Shown one piece after another: positions 1 through 8,658 of a stretch of DNA of 64,000 nt; positions within the stretch are counted from its first letter, which is position 1, and the number at the start of each line of letters is the position of its first letter. The stretch is from Erpobdella octoculata (lineage: Eukaryota > Annelida > Clitellata > Hirudinida > Erpobdellidae), in contig OZ022242.1 of assembly GCA_963978895.1 (NCBI GenBank), positions 24,811,163 to 24,875,162 on the forward strand, written 5' to 3'. Position numbers and translations under genes: made by a program. A model generated the notes under the pieces. That model was not told the DNA's origin. It worked only from the letters and a program-made list of their open reading frames with translations, and did no database searches.

Positions 1-30
1 ATTTTGTAATATAATAAAGCTGAATAGTTA

Positions 31-258
31 TTAATAATAATAATAATGATGAATTTATATAGCGCCAGATAAGTCAGAGGCGCTTACGAAGGTTCCTTTG
101 GATCGGAAACTTCGAAGAACACGCTATTTTCATAGACATGAGAAAGCAATGCGAGTGAACTCCTTGCCTAAGGGAGTTACGCTGGTGACGCAGGTGAGGC
201 TTGAACTGCCGACCTAACGATCAACAGGCGAGCGCTCTACCGCTCTGCCACCAGCGCC
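31..258 (-). mobile_element. tRNA-derived SINE
   Basis: Read on the minus strand, the element opens with a tRNA-like head. A box A match (TGGCAGAGCGGTAG, 237-250) is followed by a box B match containing CAGTTCAAGCC (193-214), so RNA polymerase III could transcribe it. A non-tRNA body of about 130 bp follows, ending in GGCGCTATATAAA and a short (ATT)n tail near 31-50. The tail resembles the 3' end of the LINE at 2862-3613, which suggests that LINE's machinery moved it. It is not a functional tRNA gene because the head does not close into a full cloverleaf before the SINE body. Confidence 0.8.
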
Positions 259-624
259 TCGCTACTGTTGTTCTCAATTAAAATCAAAGAAATCAATAAA
301 ACTGATAATTTTTAATGATTTTTAATCATCTAAATCTAAAATGTCATGTTACTCATAAAACATTTGAAACCTAAAAATGTTGCATTAGTTTAAAAATATC
401 TAAATTTTTGTTAGTAACTAAAATTTGTTAGTTTTTTCATATGCATGTCAGATTAGCTGAGTTATTTATTTATCTGCAGCAGAAACATGACAAAAGGTCT
501 TGAATACTTTAATGTTACAGGTCCAGCAAACTTTTATTTGGTGTATATGGCAAAGGCAGTTGTAAAAGAATAGTTGTGGAGACAAGCTGTATCAAAGTAG
601 ATACAAAAATGTGTATGACCTTTT

Positions 625-1096
625 TTGTCTAAATGGCTCAATATAGAAGCCACATACAAATATTAGAATGATTGTAAGAACTATTATAAGTATCAATAAA
701 AATATTAATAAAACAATAGTATTAAAATAGTATTAAAACAATAGCATTAAAATATTATTAAAACAATAGTATTAAAATAGTATAAAACAACAATTTTCAG
801 CTGTAAATAACTTATGGCCTACAGTCCATAGATACTACAATCATGTTAATTTTAAATAAAAATTATTATTAATCACAATATTATGTTTCTAAATAAAAGT
901 GTAAAAGTTAATTTGACCAAAATAAATAAAATTTCAAACGAAAATATTAGCAAGCTTCAAGAGCATAATGTATGCAAATATGAATAGATATCTATGGTTG
1001 TATGTTACCTAGTCATTTAAAACTATCCAATCAGATGATAGTATTTGTCTCCCTGTCTTATACCGTCGGACATTAGCGAAAATGCACGCGGCCGCC
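625..1096 (+). repeat. Foldback-type repeat, copy 1 (partial)
   Basis: About 470 bp matches the reverse complement of 51350-52030 with small differences. Shared landmarks are the CTAAATGGCT segment, a 25-bp minisatellite, the CTACAGTCCATAGATACTACA region and an end containing TTATACCGTCGGACATT. A further 17-bp match (CTACTGTTGTTCTCAAT, 264-280) suggests that the repeat once extended left and was split by other sequence, with the SINE beside it. It has no coding capacity. The full structure is seen in the second copy. Confidence 0.7.
697..785 (+). repeat. 25-bp minisatellite, about 3 units, inside the foldback repeat
   Basis: Units combine two near-identical 11-mers (AGTATTAAAAT) with a CAA spacer. 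This is the reverse complement of the longer array at 51676-51975. Confidence 0.8.
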
Positions 1097-1798
1097 GAGC
1101 CAACCCCAGCCGAGACCTAAAACTGCACAATAAATAAACAGGGATGACGATAATATGTATACGACATACGATAGTTTTCTCCCTAATTTCGTTTTATTGA
1201 ATTAGTCTGTATTTATGAATTATTTTTCTTATTGAAACACTCAAATAAGTTGTTTTGTTTTTATTTCGAAGAAAATATTACTCCTGACAATATTTTTACT
1301 TTTACATATAATAGCAGCTACTATTAAAAGTCATTTTTATAGTGAAAATTGACATTCTCATACTATGAAAAACATAATTTAGAAGTAGAACTTTTAGTTT
1401 GAAAGTAGAACTTTAAAGTTTGTGTTTTTCTGGAGCAAATTCAGCATTAATATGAGAAGTAACATGATTAGGAAAACTGCATCTTTAGAATTTTTGATGA
1501 TTAGTCGGTTCATGGTTTTAAATTTGTGTACACATGCTCTTTTCAACATTTTCTTCCTACTGGTATGATACAGTTGCAACATTGTTATAGTTGGAGTGGG
1601 TAATCCCGTTGTAGGGGTTCATTGACAAACCAAATATGCAAGCTTCATCCACTAGCCCTTTAGCTCCACCCACAAAATTTTAAATGTAATTTCTGAAAAT
1701 TTAGAGCAGCATTAATAATATAAAAATTAGGATTAAACAATTGTATAAAAGTAGATTAAAATCGAGTAAATGTGTACAATTACTTGTTGGTTACTAAA
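1097..1798. other. AT-rich sequence without a recognisable gene
   Basis: Only short open frames occur and none has a recognisable domain. The segment lies between the foldback repeat and the pogo-like element. Confidence 0.6.
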
Positions 1799-2201
1799 TA
1801 GGGGAGAGTAGTACCAAATGGCCACACAATTTTACACTTTTATTCAAATCAATCATACAAAAAAACTGTAAGTGATAGAAATAAAAAATTTTTACATAAT
1901 GAAAGCAAAAACATTCCACTACTGAAAACCGCTCATTAAAACTTTTCAAATTATAACAATTTTATAAAAAACGATAAATAACGCAACCTCTTCCAAAATT
2001 TCTGGCTGGCCATTCAGTACAACCTGGTAGTATTGAATGGCCACCCCCAAGTACTCAATGGCCACTCATGCAATTTTTATTATAGAAGACACAATTCTCA
2101 ACAAATGGTAAGCCAAAATATTTTATTTCACAGAAAAATCTTCATTAATGTTAATTAAAAAATAAAAAAAAATGTTTGTCATTTTATTGAAAAATTGTAG
2201 C

Positions 2202-2678
2202 CTATAAACCAAGACTATATGCTGAAAAGTCAAAAGAAAATTTTATAAGTCCATTTCTGCGCTTAGATTTTTGAAGGATTGGATCTCCTAGTTTTATAAC
2301 AATCTGATCCATATCAGCCTCACAAATCCCTTTATCTGTAGATAAAAATTTGGCCTCTTCGGTGTCTTTATCTTTGTATACAAATTTCAAAAAATCAGCC
2401 GAAACTTTATCCTCTTTTACTTCAACAATTTTTCCTACATAATAGGTTTTTAACTTGCATCTCCTCAAATCTCTTTTTGTCCTTTCTTTCTGCAAAACAT
2501 TCTTTACAGGAGTATCTGTCAATATGGTAGAAGACAGTTTCTTCCGACCCCCACCTCGTTTGCGAGCTGCAGCTTTCGGAAAAGGGCGGATGATCTGAAG
2601 CGTTGCCGATAACTCTGATCCACTGGGTTCGACAACGACCATAGAGCTGTTGGGAGTTTGAACTTCTTCTTTAGTCAC
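2202..2678 (-). pseudogene. pogo-like transposase, C-terminal tail
   Basis: The frame encodes a 158-residue tail that is basic near residues 30-50 (IIRPFPKAAARKRGG, then ILTDTP). That arrangement is characteristic of the end of CENP-B/Tigger/pogo DDE transposases, just after the DDE_1 domain. A lysine- and acid-rich stretch with YYVGKIVEV follows. No catalytic D, D or D/E segment is present. Upstream, a frameshift joins it to the helix-turn-helix piece at 2690-2861, and this junction marks a large internal deletion. The protein would have cut and pasted the element at TA sites, but this copy cannot. Identification rests on the PFPK...RK...ILTDTP pattern and on the surrounding TIRs. Confidence 0.65.
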
Positions 2679-2861
2679 TCAACCAATAACCCATTTTTGA
2701 GGCATGTATTAAATACTCTTTCAACTCAAGCTCTTCTTCTGACCTGAAAACTCTCATCGATGATTGAGAATAAGCTTTACTTTTAAAACTATCTCCTCTG
2801 CGAATTGCATCCAGTCTACGCCTCAGTGATGTTCTACTCACTTGGTGCTTCTCAGCTGCAG

Positions 2862-3613
2862 ATATATTATTATTTTTATTATTTTACAGGTTTTTTATAT
2901 AGCGCTTTTTTACAAAATAAAAGTCACAAAAGCGCACTGCACAATTAAGTGGAAGAAAACAAATATGTCTTGAGCCGTTCACGAAAGACACTAAAAGGCA
3001 TCGTTGGATCCTTCAGAGCAGGGGGAAGGCTATTCCAGGCCACAGGACCAGCCACAGAAAAACCACGCCCGCCAATCGTCACAGTCTCCGTCTGAGGGAC
3101 AAGTAGATCGCCGGCCGCCGCCGATCGAAGATGAGACCGACCAAAGAGTTGAGAGACCGGAACACATAGCTCCTGAAGATAGACAGGAGCCATGCCATGG
3201 AGGCACTTATAAACCATAGAACATAGTTTAAAACGGATTCTCTCCGGAAAGGGAAGCCAATGAAACCGCGTCCGCATCAGACCCGAAACGCTGGCCGAGC
3301 CAGGCAATCGCAGCACGAGACGAGCAGCAGCCCGAAGAACAGATTGAAGCCTGTTGATCTGGAACAGCGGTAGACCGGCCAGGACCCCGTTTCAATAGTC
3401 AACCCAGCTGTGCACCAGTGCTCTTACAAGGGAGGAAGCAGAGTCTGTAGTGGGGCTTTTGCGGATGACACGTAGCTGACGAAGATGGTAGAAACAGGTA
3501 CGGCTGAGATGGGAAATGTGTGTCTCCATGGACAGATCACGGTCAACCAGCACCCCAAGATCCCGAACAGACGCAGAAGGCCTGACCGAAACCCCAGCAA
3601 TGTCCACACCCCC
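2862..3613 (-). mobile_element. LINE A: 5'-truncated L2/CR1-group LINE with CTGCAG target duplication
   Basis: CTGCAG occurs at 2856-2861 and 3614-3619 on either side. The element lies on the minus strand. It starts inside the reverse-transcriptase thumb and ends in a 3' UTR with an AGCGCTATATAAAA segment and an (AAT)n-like tail at 2866-2890. Truncation at the 5' end is the normal outcome of target-primed reverse transcription. Confidence 0.8.
2945..3607 (-). pseudogene. LINE A RT C-terminal region
   Basis: Two minus-strand frames, 3607-3392 and 3316-2945, carry the end of an L2/CR1-type RT. The first reads SVRDLGVLVDRDLSMETH and YHLRQLRVIRKS (thumb). The second has HWLPFPERIRFKL, then AP.YL, LRSA and FSVAGPVAWNSLPP, and ends in FRERLKTYLF. 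This order matches the C-terminal domain of the other LINEs in the window. The two frames are joined by a small indel and a stop near 3390. Endonuclease and polymerase palm are missing. Confidence 0.75.
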
Positions 3614-4257
3614 CTGCAGCTTTCAAAACATCTTCTACTGCTCTTTCCATGTTTTTTGGGACCATCCCCCCTTCACAGCTGTAGATAGTCTGTTTCTCAT
3701 TCTGAAACATAACCATAACAACATTAAGTAGTGATTAATATGTATATGTCTTTAATATATTAAACAATTTCATTATATTACATTAGCATTTTGATCAATA
3801 ATGAACCTAAACACATTTATGAAAATTTTAACATTCAGCAATACTGAATAACTATGGTCATTCAGTACGACCTTACAGTGGCCATTTAGTACGAACCGAG
3901 ATGTACTAGCATTTTAGTCTGCTACGAGCAAAATAATAATTTTGACATCCAAACTTTAGATTAAAATATTAATCAAACATCTCTTTATTTACTAAAAAAA
4001 TCTTACAAAATATAAACTTAAATATTTGATAAGAATATAATAGTTCTGACCTGACTCGTTTTCACTTTTTCGTGCGAAAAAACAAAAAGCTCTATAAATG
4101 CTGAACGAAATACACGAGAGACAAAAGAACAACACTGAACAAAGAGTTCATATATAAACGCATTTTAAAAAAGAGATGGGCGTAAAAAATAATTTAACAA
4201 ATGAGAAAATCTCAGTGGCCGTTCTGTACAGTGGCCATTCAGTCCGGTTCTCCCCTA

Positions 4258-5219
4258 AATGTTAATAATAGTGGAAAAAAAAACAGAAGAAGTTTTAGTG
4301 GTATTTCATGAAATAGAATAATAAAGTACTTAGGTTTGGGTACAGTGTGTTGTTAATTTAGATCATCATATTTATTCATAAACATTCTTGAGAAATATGG
4401 GCCTTTCTGCAAACAGCTCTAGATTCTCAGATTCTGAGTCAAAAGCACACTGCTGTAGATATTTATTAAACATTTCAAAGTCAAACTAATGACAAAAACA
4501 AAATTAAATGAAAAATAAAGATTTCATTTCTAGAAGTCATTTATGGTTAGTGACTTGACTGTGTCTCTGGAAAAAATTCACTTATTACTGAAACAACTCA
4601 TAACATTGACTTTTATTTTACTATAGTTCCCTGATAATTGCTGAGCTGACATTTATTGACAATGGAACACTGTAACGTCATATCTGAAAGATAATATATA
4701 TCGTCACAGATATTATATCTATAGAAGTAAATCTATTCACAAATTGGTAGTGAGAATAATTTATATCGATATATACATAAAATAGTACAAATTTATGACT
4801 TTTACTGATGCTGAACTTACAGCTGTTTGATGCAATGATGAAACATTCCGTTATTCAACACCACCCTCTTGCAGATGCGCTTCTTATTTCTTATTTTTCC
4901 TGAAGTTTGTATGCCACCCAACGTGAGAGCGGGTAACTGCATTTCCAGATGAAACTTTAACCTGTTAATAGTAACAGTTTGAATACTGAGTAAATTAGTT
5001 AACAATTTCAATTGAAAAAGATTGATAGCTTAAACAAAATTTTTTTAAATATAATCAAAAAGGATTTAAATCAAATTTTAAAAACAGGCTTTTGGCTTAA
5101 AGATGAATTGAAAAATTAAAATTGTTGATATTAATGAATATTGACTCTCATGAAAATAATTATTGAGATTTATTTCAGGTTCCTCAATCTTGTCTATAAA
5201 CAAAACCTCTCTTAAAGAA
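4258..5219. other. AT-rich sequence, no gene seen
   Basis: No open frame shows a recognisable domain. A short ATATCT/AGATAT-rich patch near 4680-4730 can fold on itself. Nothing else stands out. Confidence 0.5.
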
Positions 5220-5225
5220 GTTTTT

Positions 5226-5395
5226 TTTTATGATAGTTTATAGTCCTTTACACCATGTGTTTTAAGACTGAATTGGCTGTATGTAGGAAGCACATAAGTA
5301 CTTCCTGCTGTGGATCAAAGTTTGATTCTTTTAACTGTCCCTCCTTCTTTATCCAGGCTTGGGACTGGCTCGCAATTAGCGAAGCGGAGTTGTTC
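5226..5395 (-). repeat. Dispersed repeat B, copy 1
   Basis: About 165 bp matches, in reverse orientation, 42672-42835 and more weakly 56182-56300. Shared blocks include AGTCCCAAGCCTGGA, GGAAGTACTTA, TCCTACATACAGCC, CAGTCTTAAAACAC and GGACTATAAACTAT. It has no coding capacity and its class is unknown. It may be a MITE or an old untranslated retroelement end. Confidence 0.7.
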
Positions 5396-5518
5396 TCAAA
5401 GAAGTTTCAAGTAATGAGAGTAATAGGACTTTAGAGATCTAGACAAATAGGACCTTTACTATTCAAAATATCAATCGTGTTGCTGACATTTTTTTTATTT
5501 GAAAACAGTAGTTATGAT

Positions 5519-6468
5519 CCTACCATTTAAGAAACCCATAAAACATGATGATAATTGCCGAAAATCGTTGCCCGAAGCGTTGCTAACTTCCTGGAGCTGT
5601 AACTAAGCGGCAACCATAGATATCTATGGCGGCAACATAACGAGCTCTGAAAGCGCGCACGATTGGTTGAGCACTTGTTCAGTCGGCAAACATCTTTTTT
5701 TTAATGCAAACTTTAAAAAAATTGTTTTTATTTACAATTATATTTTGTTTCATATTTTTTAATTAGTTTAAATTTGTTAAACACATTTTCTACTTTGAAA
5801 TTTATGAATTGTTATATACTATGCTGGGGTAGCCGGCCCGGCCTATGAAAAAATGTGTGCAGGGCGTATCTATATATATATATCTATGAAAGTTTGCATC
5901 TAAAAAAGATGTTTTCCGACTGTGCAAATGATCAACCAATCGTGCGCCCTTTCACAGCTCGTTATGTTGCCGCTTAGTATAATTTTCTTAACCTCTTAAA
6001 GAGAATCCTCGTTACTTTTTATGTCGAATAAGATATAAAAAGTCAAACAAACTGAGGAAAAAAGTATGTCAACAACAGTACATCTGCCCAACCAACAGCA
6101 GACTAGTAGTGAACAACAGGTAGTGAATTAAATTTACAAGGTAAGCTTTTAGATATTACATAAAGATGATAAGAGTAGAAAAGTTTATTATGTTAATTAA
6201 AATTTAATTTCATGCAAGAGTTAAATTAATACATTTTCTATGTGTTCACTTGACTTATACCAACTTACCAACATTATCCATTATTATCCATACAATAACT
6301 CCTGACAAAAGTTTCACAGTCAGTTTAAAACTATTTTTTTAAAACTGAGTTTTAGTCACTATTACTCACTATTAATATATCCATTAATTAATAATTATAA
6401 AAATTTAGAATGTGTATTTCTAATTTGACTAACCCAGCTTTTGTTTTATGGGTTTCTTAAATGGTAGG
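5519..6468. repeat. 950-bp segment bounded by a perfect 26-bp inverted repeat
   Basis: The 26 bases at 5519-5544 are the exact reverse complement of 6443-6468 (core AAGAAACCCATAAAAC). The arms do not extend inward or outward and there is no clear target duplication. The right arm stops one base before an LTR. The interior contains the hairpin MITE at 5604-5980. Confidence 0.75.
5604..5980. mobile_element. Hairpin MITE with about 95-bp imperfect terminal inverted repeats
   Basis: The left arm (TAAGCGGCAAC...ATAACGAGCT...CGCACGATTGGTTG...CAGTCGG...AACATC) reads in reverse complement at 5885-5980. A 22-bp extra block with GATATC is present in the left arm only. The loop contains TGTGCAGGGCGTATCTAT, which recurs at 40580-40597. 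There is no open frame, so this is a non-autonomous DNA transposon of unassigned superfamily. Confidence 0.7.
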
Positions 6469-6794
6469 TGTCAGGGGTCGCTCTACCGGACTTCCTGACA
6501 AGTTATATCCTGCACCCATCGACCTGTCTAGACTCTCAGTCTAGACAGGAATCCATCGAACATTCTCAGACATTCTTTTGCGCGGGTTTCTGGAGCTATA
6601 TATATATATATATATATATAGTGAGATTTGAAGCCCGCCAGGACAGTCTAGCTATTTAGTATCAGGCAAAGTCCTGCGCGTTTTTACATTTGATTTCTTG
6701 TCCTTAACTACGTTTTATTAAAGTTGTTGTGTCGTTCCGAGTTGCCTTTTTTTCTTCTGGTGTTCACGTCATTCCAACAGGGAAGACAGTGACA
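6469..6794 (+). mobile_element. LTR of an LTR retrotransposon (about 326 bp)
   Basis: The segment opens TGTCA and closes TGACA, the terminal inverted repeat expected of an LTR, and is followed three bases later by a primer-binding site. It contains an internal palindrome (CCTGTCTAGAC...GTCTAGACAGG, 6519-6549) and a short (TA)n at 6598-6620. No partner LTR is in the window. The left junction falls on a 26-bp sequence whose inverted copy at 5519-5544 appears to show the empty site. Confidence 0.7.
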
Positions 6795-6797
6795 TTT

Positions 6798-6815
6798 TGG
6801 TGGCAGCGGTGGGAT
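6798..6815 (+). promoter_or_regulatory. Primer-binding site of the LTR element
   Basis: TGGTGGCAGCGGTGGGAT starts three bases after the LTR. The TGG start matches the CCA end of a tRNA primer, and the G-rich form is common in Ty3/gypsy-type elements. The leader continues to about 6912 and is then replaced by LINE D sequence, so gag and pol are absent. Confidence 0.65.
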
Positions 6816-6912
6816 CAAATCTGAGGAAGAAAGAGTCTCTGGCAAAGTTCGACAAGCAAGTTCGTTAAAAAGATCTCTCTTGCCGGTGAAGTTATCCTTG
6901 TAACCAAGGCTC

Positions 6913-7460
6913 GCCAGACGTTTCTGTTTTGTTGGAATTCAACAGGAGACGGCTGCTAAACATCTAGCGGTCGACAGCGTCTACGCATCTTGATACCTTT
7001 ATGGCAAGAGAGTCCGCGTGCTCCGGTCGGCAGCGGCCGTAGACTTGTGTGTCGTCGGCGTACATGTGGCATTGGAGACCATGCGCCTTGATGACTTCCT
7101 CGAGTTCGGCTGTATATAATGTAAAAAGAAATGGGCCCAGCACAGACCCCTGAGGTACTCCACATGTTAATGATGTCACCGCTGACGCTGATGCGCCAGA
7201 ACGTATTGAGAAAGAACGTCCGGTCAAATAGAATCCGAACCATTCAAGAACGACACTCTTCAAACCAAATGACGCTTCAAGGCGGTTTAGTAATATGTGA
7301 TTGTCAACGGTATCAAAGGCCGCTGAAAGGTCAAGCAGCACAAGCAGCGACAACTCGCCGTTGCCCGCGGCTTGCAGAAGATCAGAAAACACACGAAGCA
7401 CTGCGGTTTTGGTGGAATGGTGACGACGATAAGCCGATTGATGAAGAGGAAGAAGATTGT
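6913..7460 (-). pseudogene. LINE D, RT palm (3'-side piece)
   Basis: On the minus strand, 7440-6915 encodes HQSAYRRHHSTKTAVLRV, LVLLDLSAAFDTVD (motif A), CGVPQGSVLGP (motif B) and MYADDTQVYG (motif C, catalytic). It ends after SSRLLLNSNKTE, where the sequence changes abruptly to the LTR element's leader. One stop codon replaces an expected tryptophan just before that point. The upstream part of the same LINE lies at 11709-12509. The two were separated by insertion of LINE B, whose ATTGT target duplication marks the cut. Loss of the 3' end is not a normal insertion outcome and points to a later deletion or recombination. Confidence 0.75.
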
Positions 7461-7662
7461 GTTGTTTGTTTACGTACGGCCGGCTATATTTCGGCGCATG
7501 TTATCATCGATTTTCTCTTAAATATTAGTCTGAACTAATTGGTTTTCGGTGCGGGTCGACTTGCGTGCCTGTTTTACTTCAATACCGTCGGTTTTTTCAA
7601 CGCGTAAACAACTTTTTCACGTTTTTTCCGTCGGTTGATAGTGGTTTGAATTATCGCCCAGC

Positions 7663-8658
7663 ATGGCCGATGTGGTTAAAACTCGCGAGGAGTCTAAACA
7701 GGAGGCTTCCGACGTCTTTCAGAAATTGGGACTGAGCCTGTGCGATAAGTGTGCCAGGTGCAATACAGAGGCAATGAATAGTCTGCTAGGAAGACTTCAC
7801 ACAAGCAGCAAAGACGGTTCAAAAGGGTTGGAGGTGATTGCTCAGGATATCAAGGAAATCAGAGATACCATAAAGAAAGATTCCGGAAAAAGGGAGGAGA
7901 GACTTGCAGACGAGAAAAAAGAACTTTCCCTCAATAGGAAAAAACTCAACGAGGTCCTCGAAGAAGTTAGGGGTTTGACAAAGAAAATTGCAGATGTTGA
8001 TCTTGAACCTCTCTCAAATGAGGTTGATACAGCAACAAAAAAGTGGTCCGATCTTTTCAAAGAAAGGGTTGACGAATTATCAGAAGGCGTCAAGAAAATA
8101 CACCATTCTGTTCTGACTGAGAAGGGTGAGCAGGCATCAGGCCTACAGCTTTGCCTTAAAAAAGCTCTCGACGCAAAGACACAGAATGACAAAGATGAGG
8201 AAGCCGACAAGCTCAGGAGAAGGACCTCTGTTGTTGTCTTTGGGCTGGGCGAGTCGAGTTCGTCTACACCTGATAAGCGCAAATCGGATGACAAATCGAA
8301 GATCGAGGAATTGCTGAAGTTAATCTCTTGTGATGATGTCGAAATTGTTAACTTAATTAGACTTGGGAAAAGAATCGAAGGAGAGAGTGAACCTGCTCGA
8401 CCAAGACCGTTGAAACTGGTATTGAAAAACGAAAATCAACAGTCGAATCTTCTCAAGTTGGCAAAAAACTTGAGGATGATGAAGGAAGGAGGTTGGTCAG
8501 CAGTTTTTATACATCGGGATATGACTCCAAAAGAAAGAGAAGCACGAAAACTCCTAGTCGAAAGTATGAAGCAGAGAATACGAGCTGGAGAGACGAATCT
8601 GTTCATCGCGGGGGACAGGATAGTTACCAGAAGACTTCCCGTTGCGGGAAAAATCTGA
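7663..8658 (+). CDS. LINE B ORF1 protein (coiled coil plus RRM-like domain)
   Basis: The 331-residue ORF starts at the first good ATG after the 5' UTR. Residues 25-35 carry a small cysteine cluster (CDKCARC). Residues 60-140 are Lys/Glu-rich and likely form a coiled coil (KEIRDTIKKDSGKREERLAD...). From about residue 185, RRTSVVVFGLGES starts a domain with the pattern of LINE ORF1 RRM-like folds: VVVFGL, later VNLIRLGKR, PRPLKLVLKN and AVFIHRDMTPKER. Such proteins bind the element's RNA and form a ribonucleoprotein with ORF2. The last 166 nt overlap ORF2 in the -1 frame, and a G GGA AAA heptamer lies two codons before the stop. Confidence 0.85.
   Translation: MADVVKTREESKQEASDVFQKLGLSLCDKCARCNTEAMNSLLGRLHTSSKDGSKGLEVIAQDIKEIRDTIKKDSGKREERLADEKKELSLNRKKLNEVLEEVRGLTKKIADVDLEPLSNEVDTATKKWSDLFKERVDELSEGVKKIHHSVLTEKGEQASGLQLCLKKALDAKTQNDKDEEADKLRRRTSVVVFGLGESSSSTPDKRKSDDKSKIEELLKLISCDDVEIVNLIRLGKRIEGESEPARPRPLKLVLKNENQQSNLLKLAKNLRMMKEGGWSAVFIHRDMTPKEREARKLLVESMKQRIRAGETNLFIAGDRIVTRRLPVAGKI

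Larger units (their letters stand above)
2684..3718 (-). pseudogene. pogo-like transposase, N-terminal psq helix-turn-helix, split by LINE A
   Basis: The minus-strand N-terminus (3718 down to 3620) reads MVMFQNEKQT... and continues to MERAVEDVLKAA. The frame resumes at 2861 with AAEKHQVSRTSLRRRL, then EEELELKEYL and KMGYWL. Together these resemble the psq-type DNA-binding domain of pogo transposases: an acidic helix, the VSRTTL recognition helix and the E-E-x-x-L...MGY segment. A LINE lies between the halves (2862-3613), flanked by CTGCAG on both sides, so the gene was open when the LINE arrived. The frame ends in a stop at the internal deletion near 2685. Confidence 0.6.
1801..4255 (-). mobile_element. 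pogo-like (Tc1/mariner superfamily) transposon, internally deleted
   Basis: Both ends begin GGGGAGA after a TA dinucleotide (TA at 1799-1800 and 4256-4257), as expected for the TA target duplication of pogo and Tc1 elements. The imperfect inverted repeats run about 25 bp to AATGGCCAC. The motif GGCCATTCAGTAC and its variants recur inside both ends (near 2010-2070 and 3855-3900), which would make subterminal transposase-binding repeats. Inside, on the minus strand, are the N-terminal psq-type helix-turn-helix and the C-terminal tail of a pogo transposase. The catalytic DDE core between them is gone and a LINE fragment is nested in the N-terminal exon. Confidence 0.75.

Noticed and set aside
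193..258. A tRNA gene
   Set aside because: Box A and box B are present but the sequence continues into a SINE body and tail and does not close a full tRNA fold.
7842..8294. Minus-strand 150-codon frame opposite LINE B ORF1
   Set aside because: It mirrors a coiled-coil coding region and is low complexity (Ser/Phe-rich). The plus-strand ORF1 explains the sequence.
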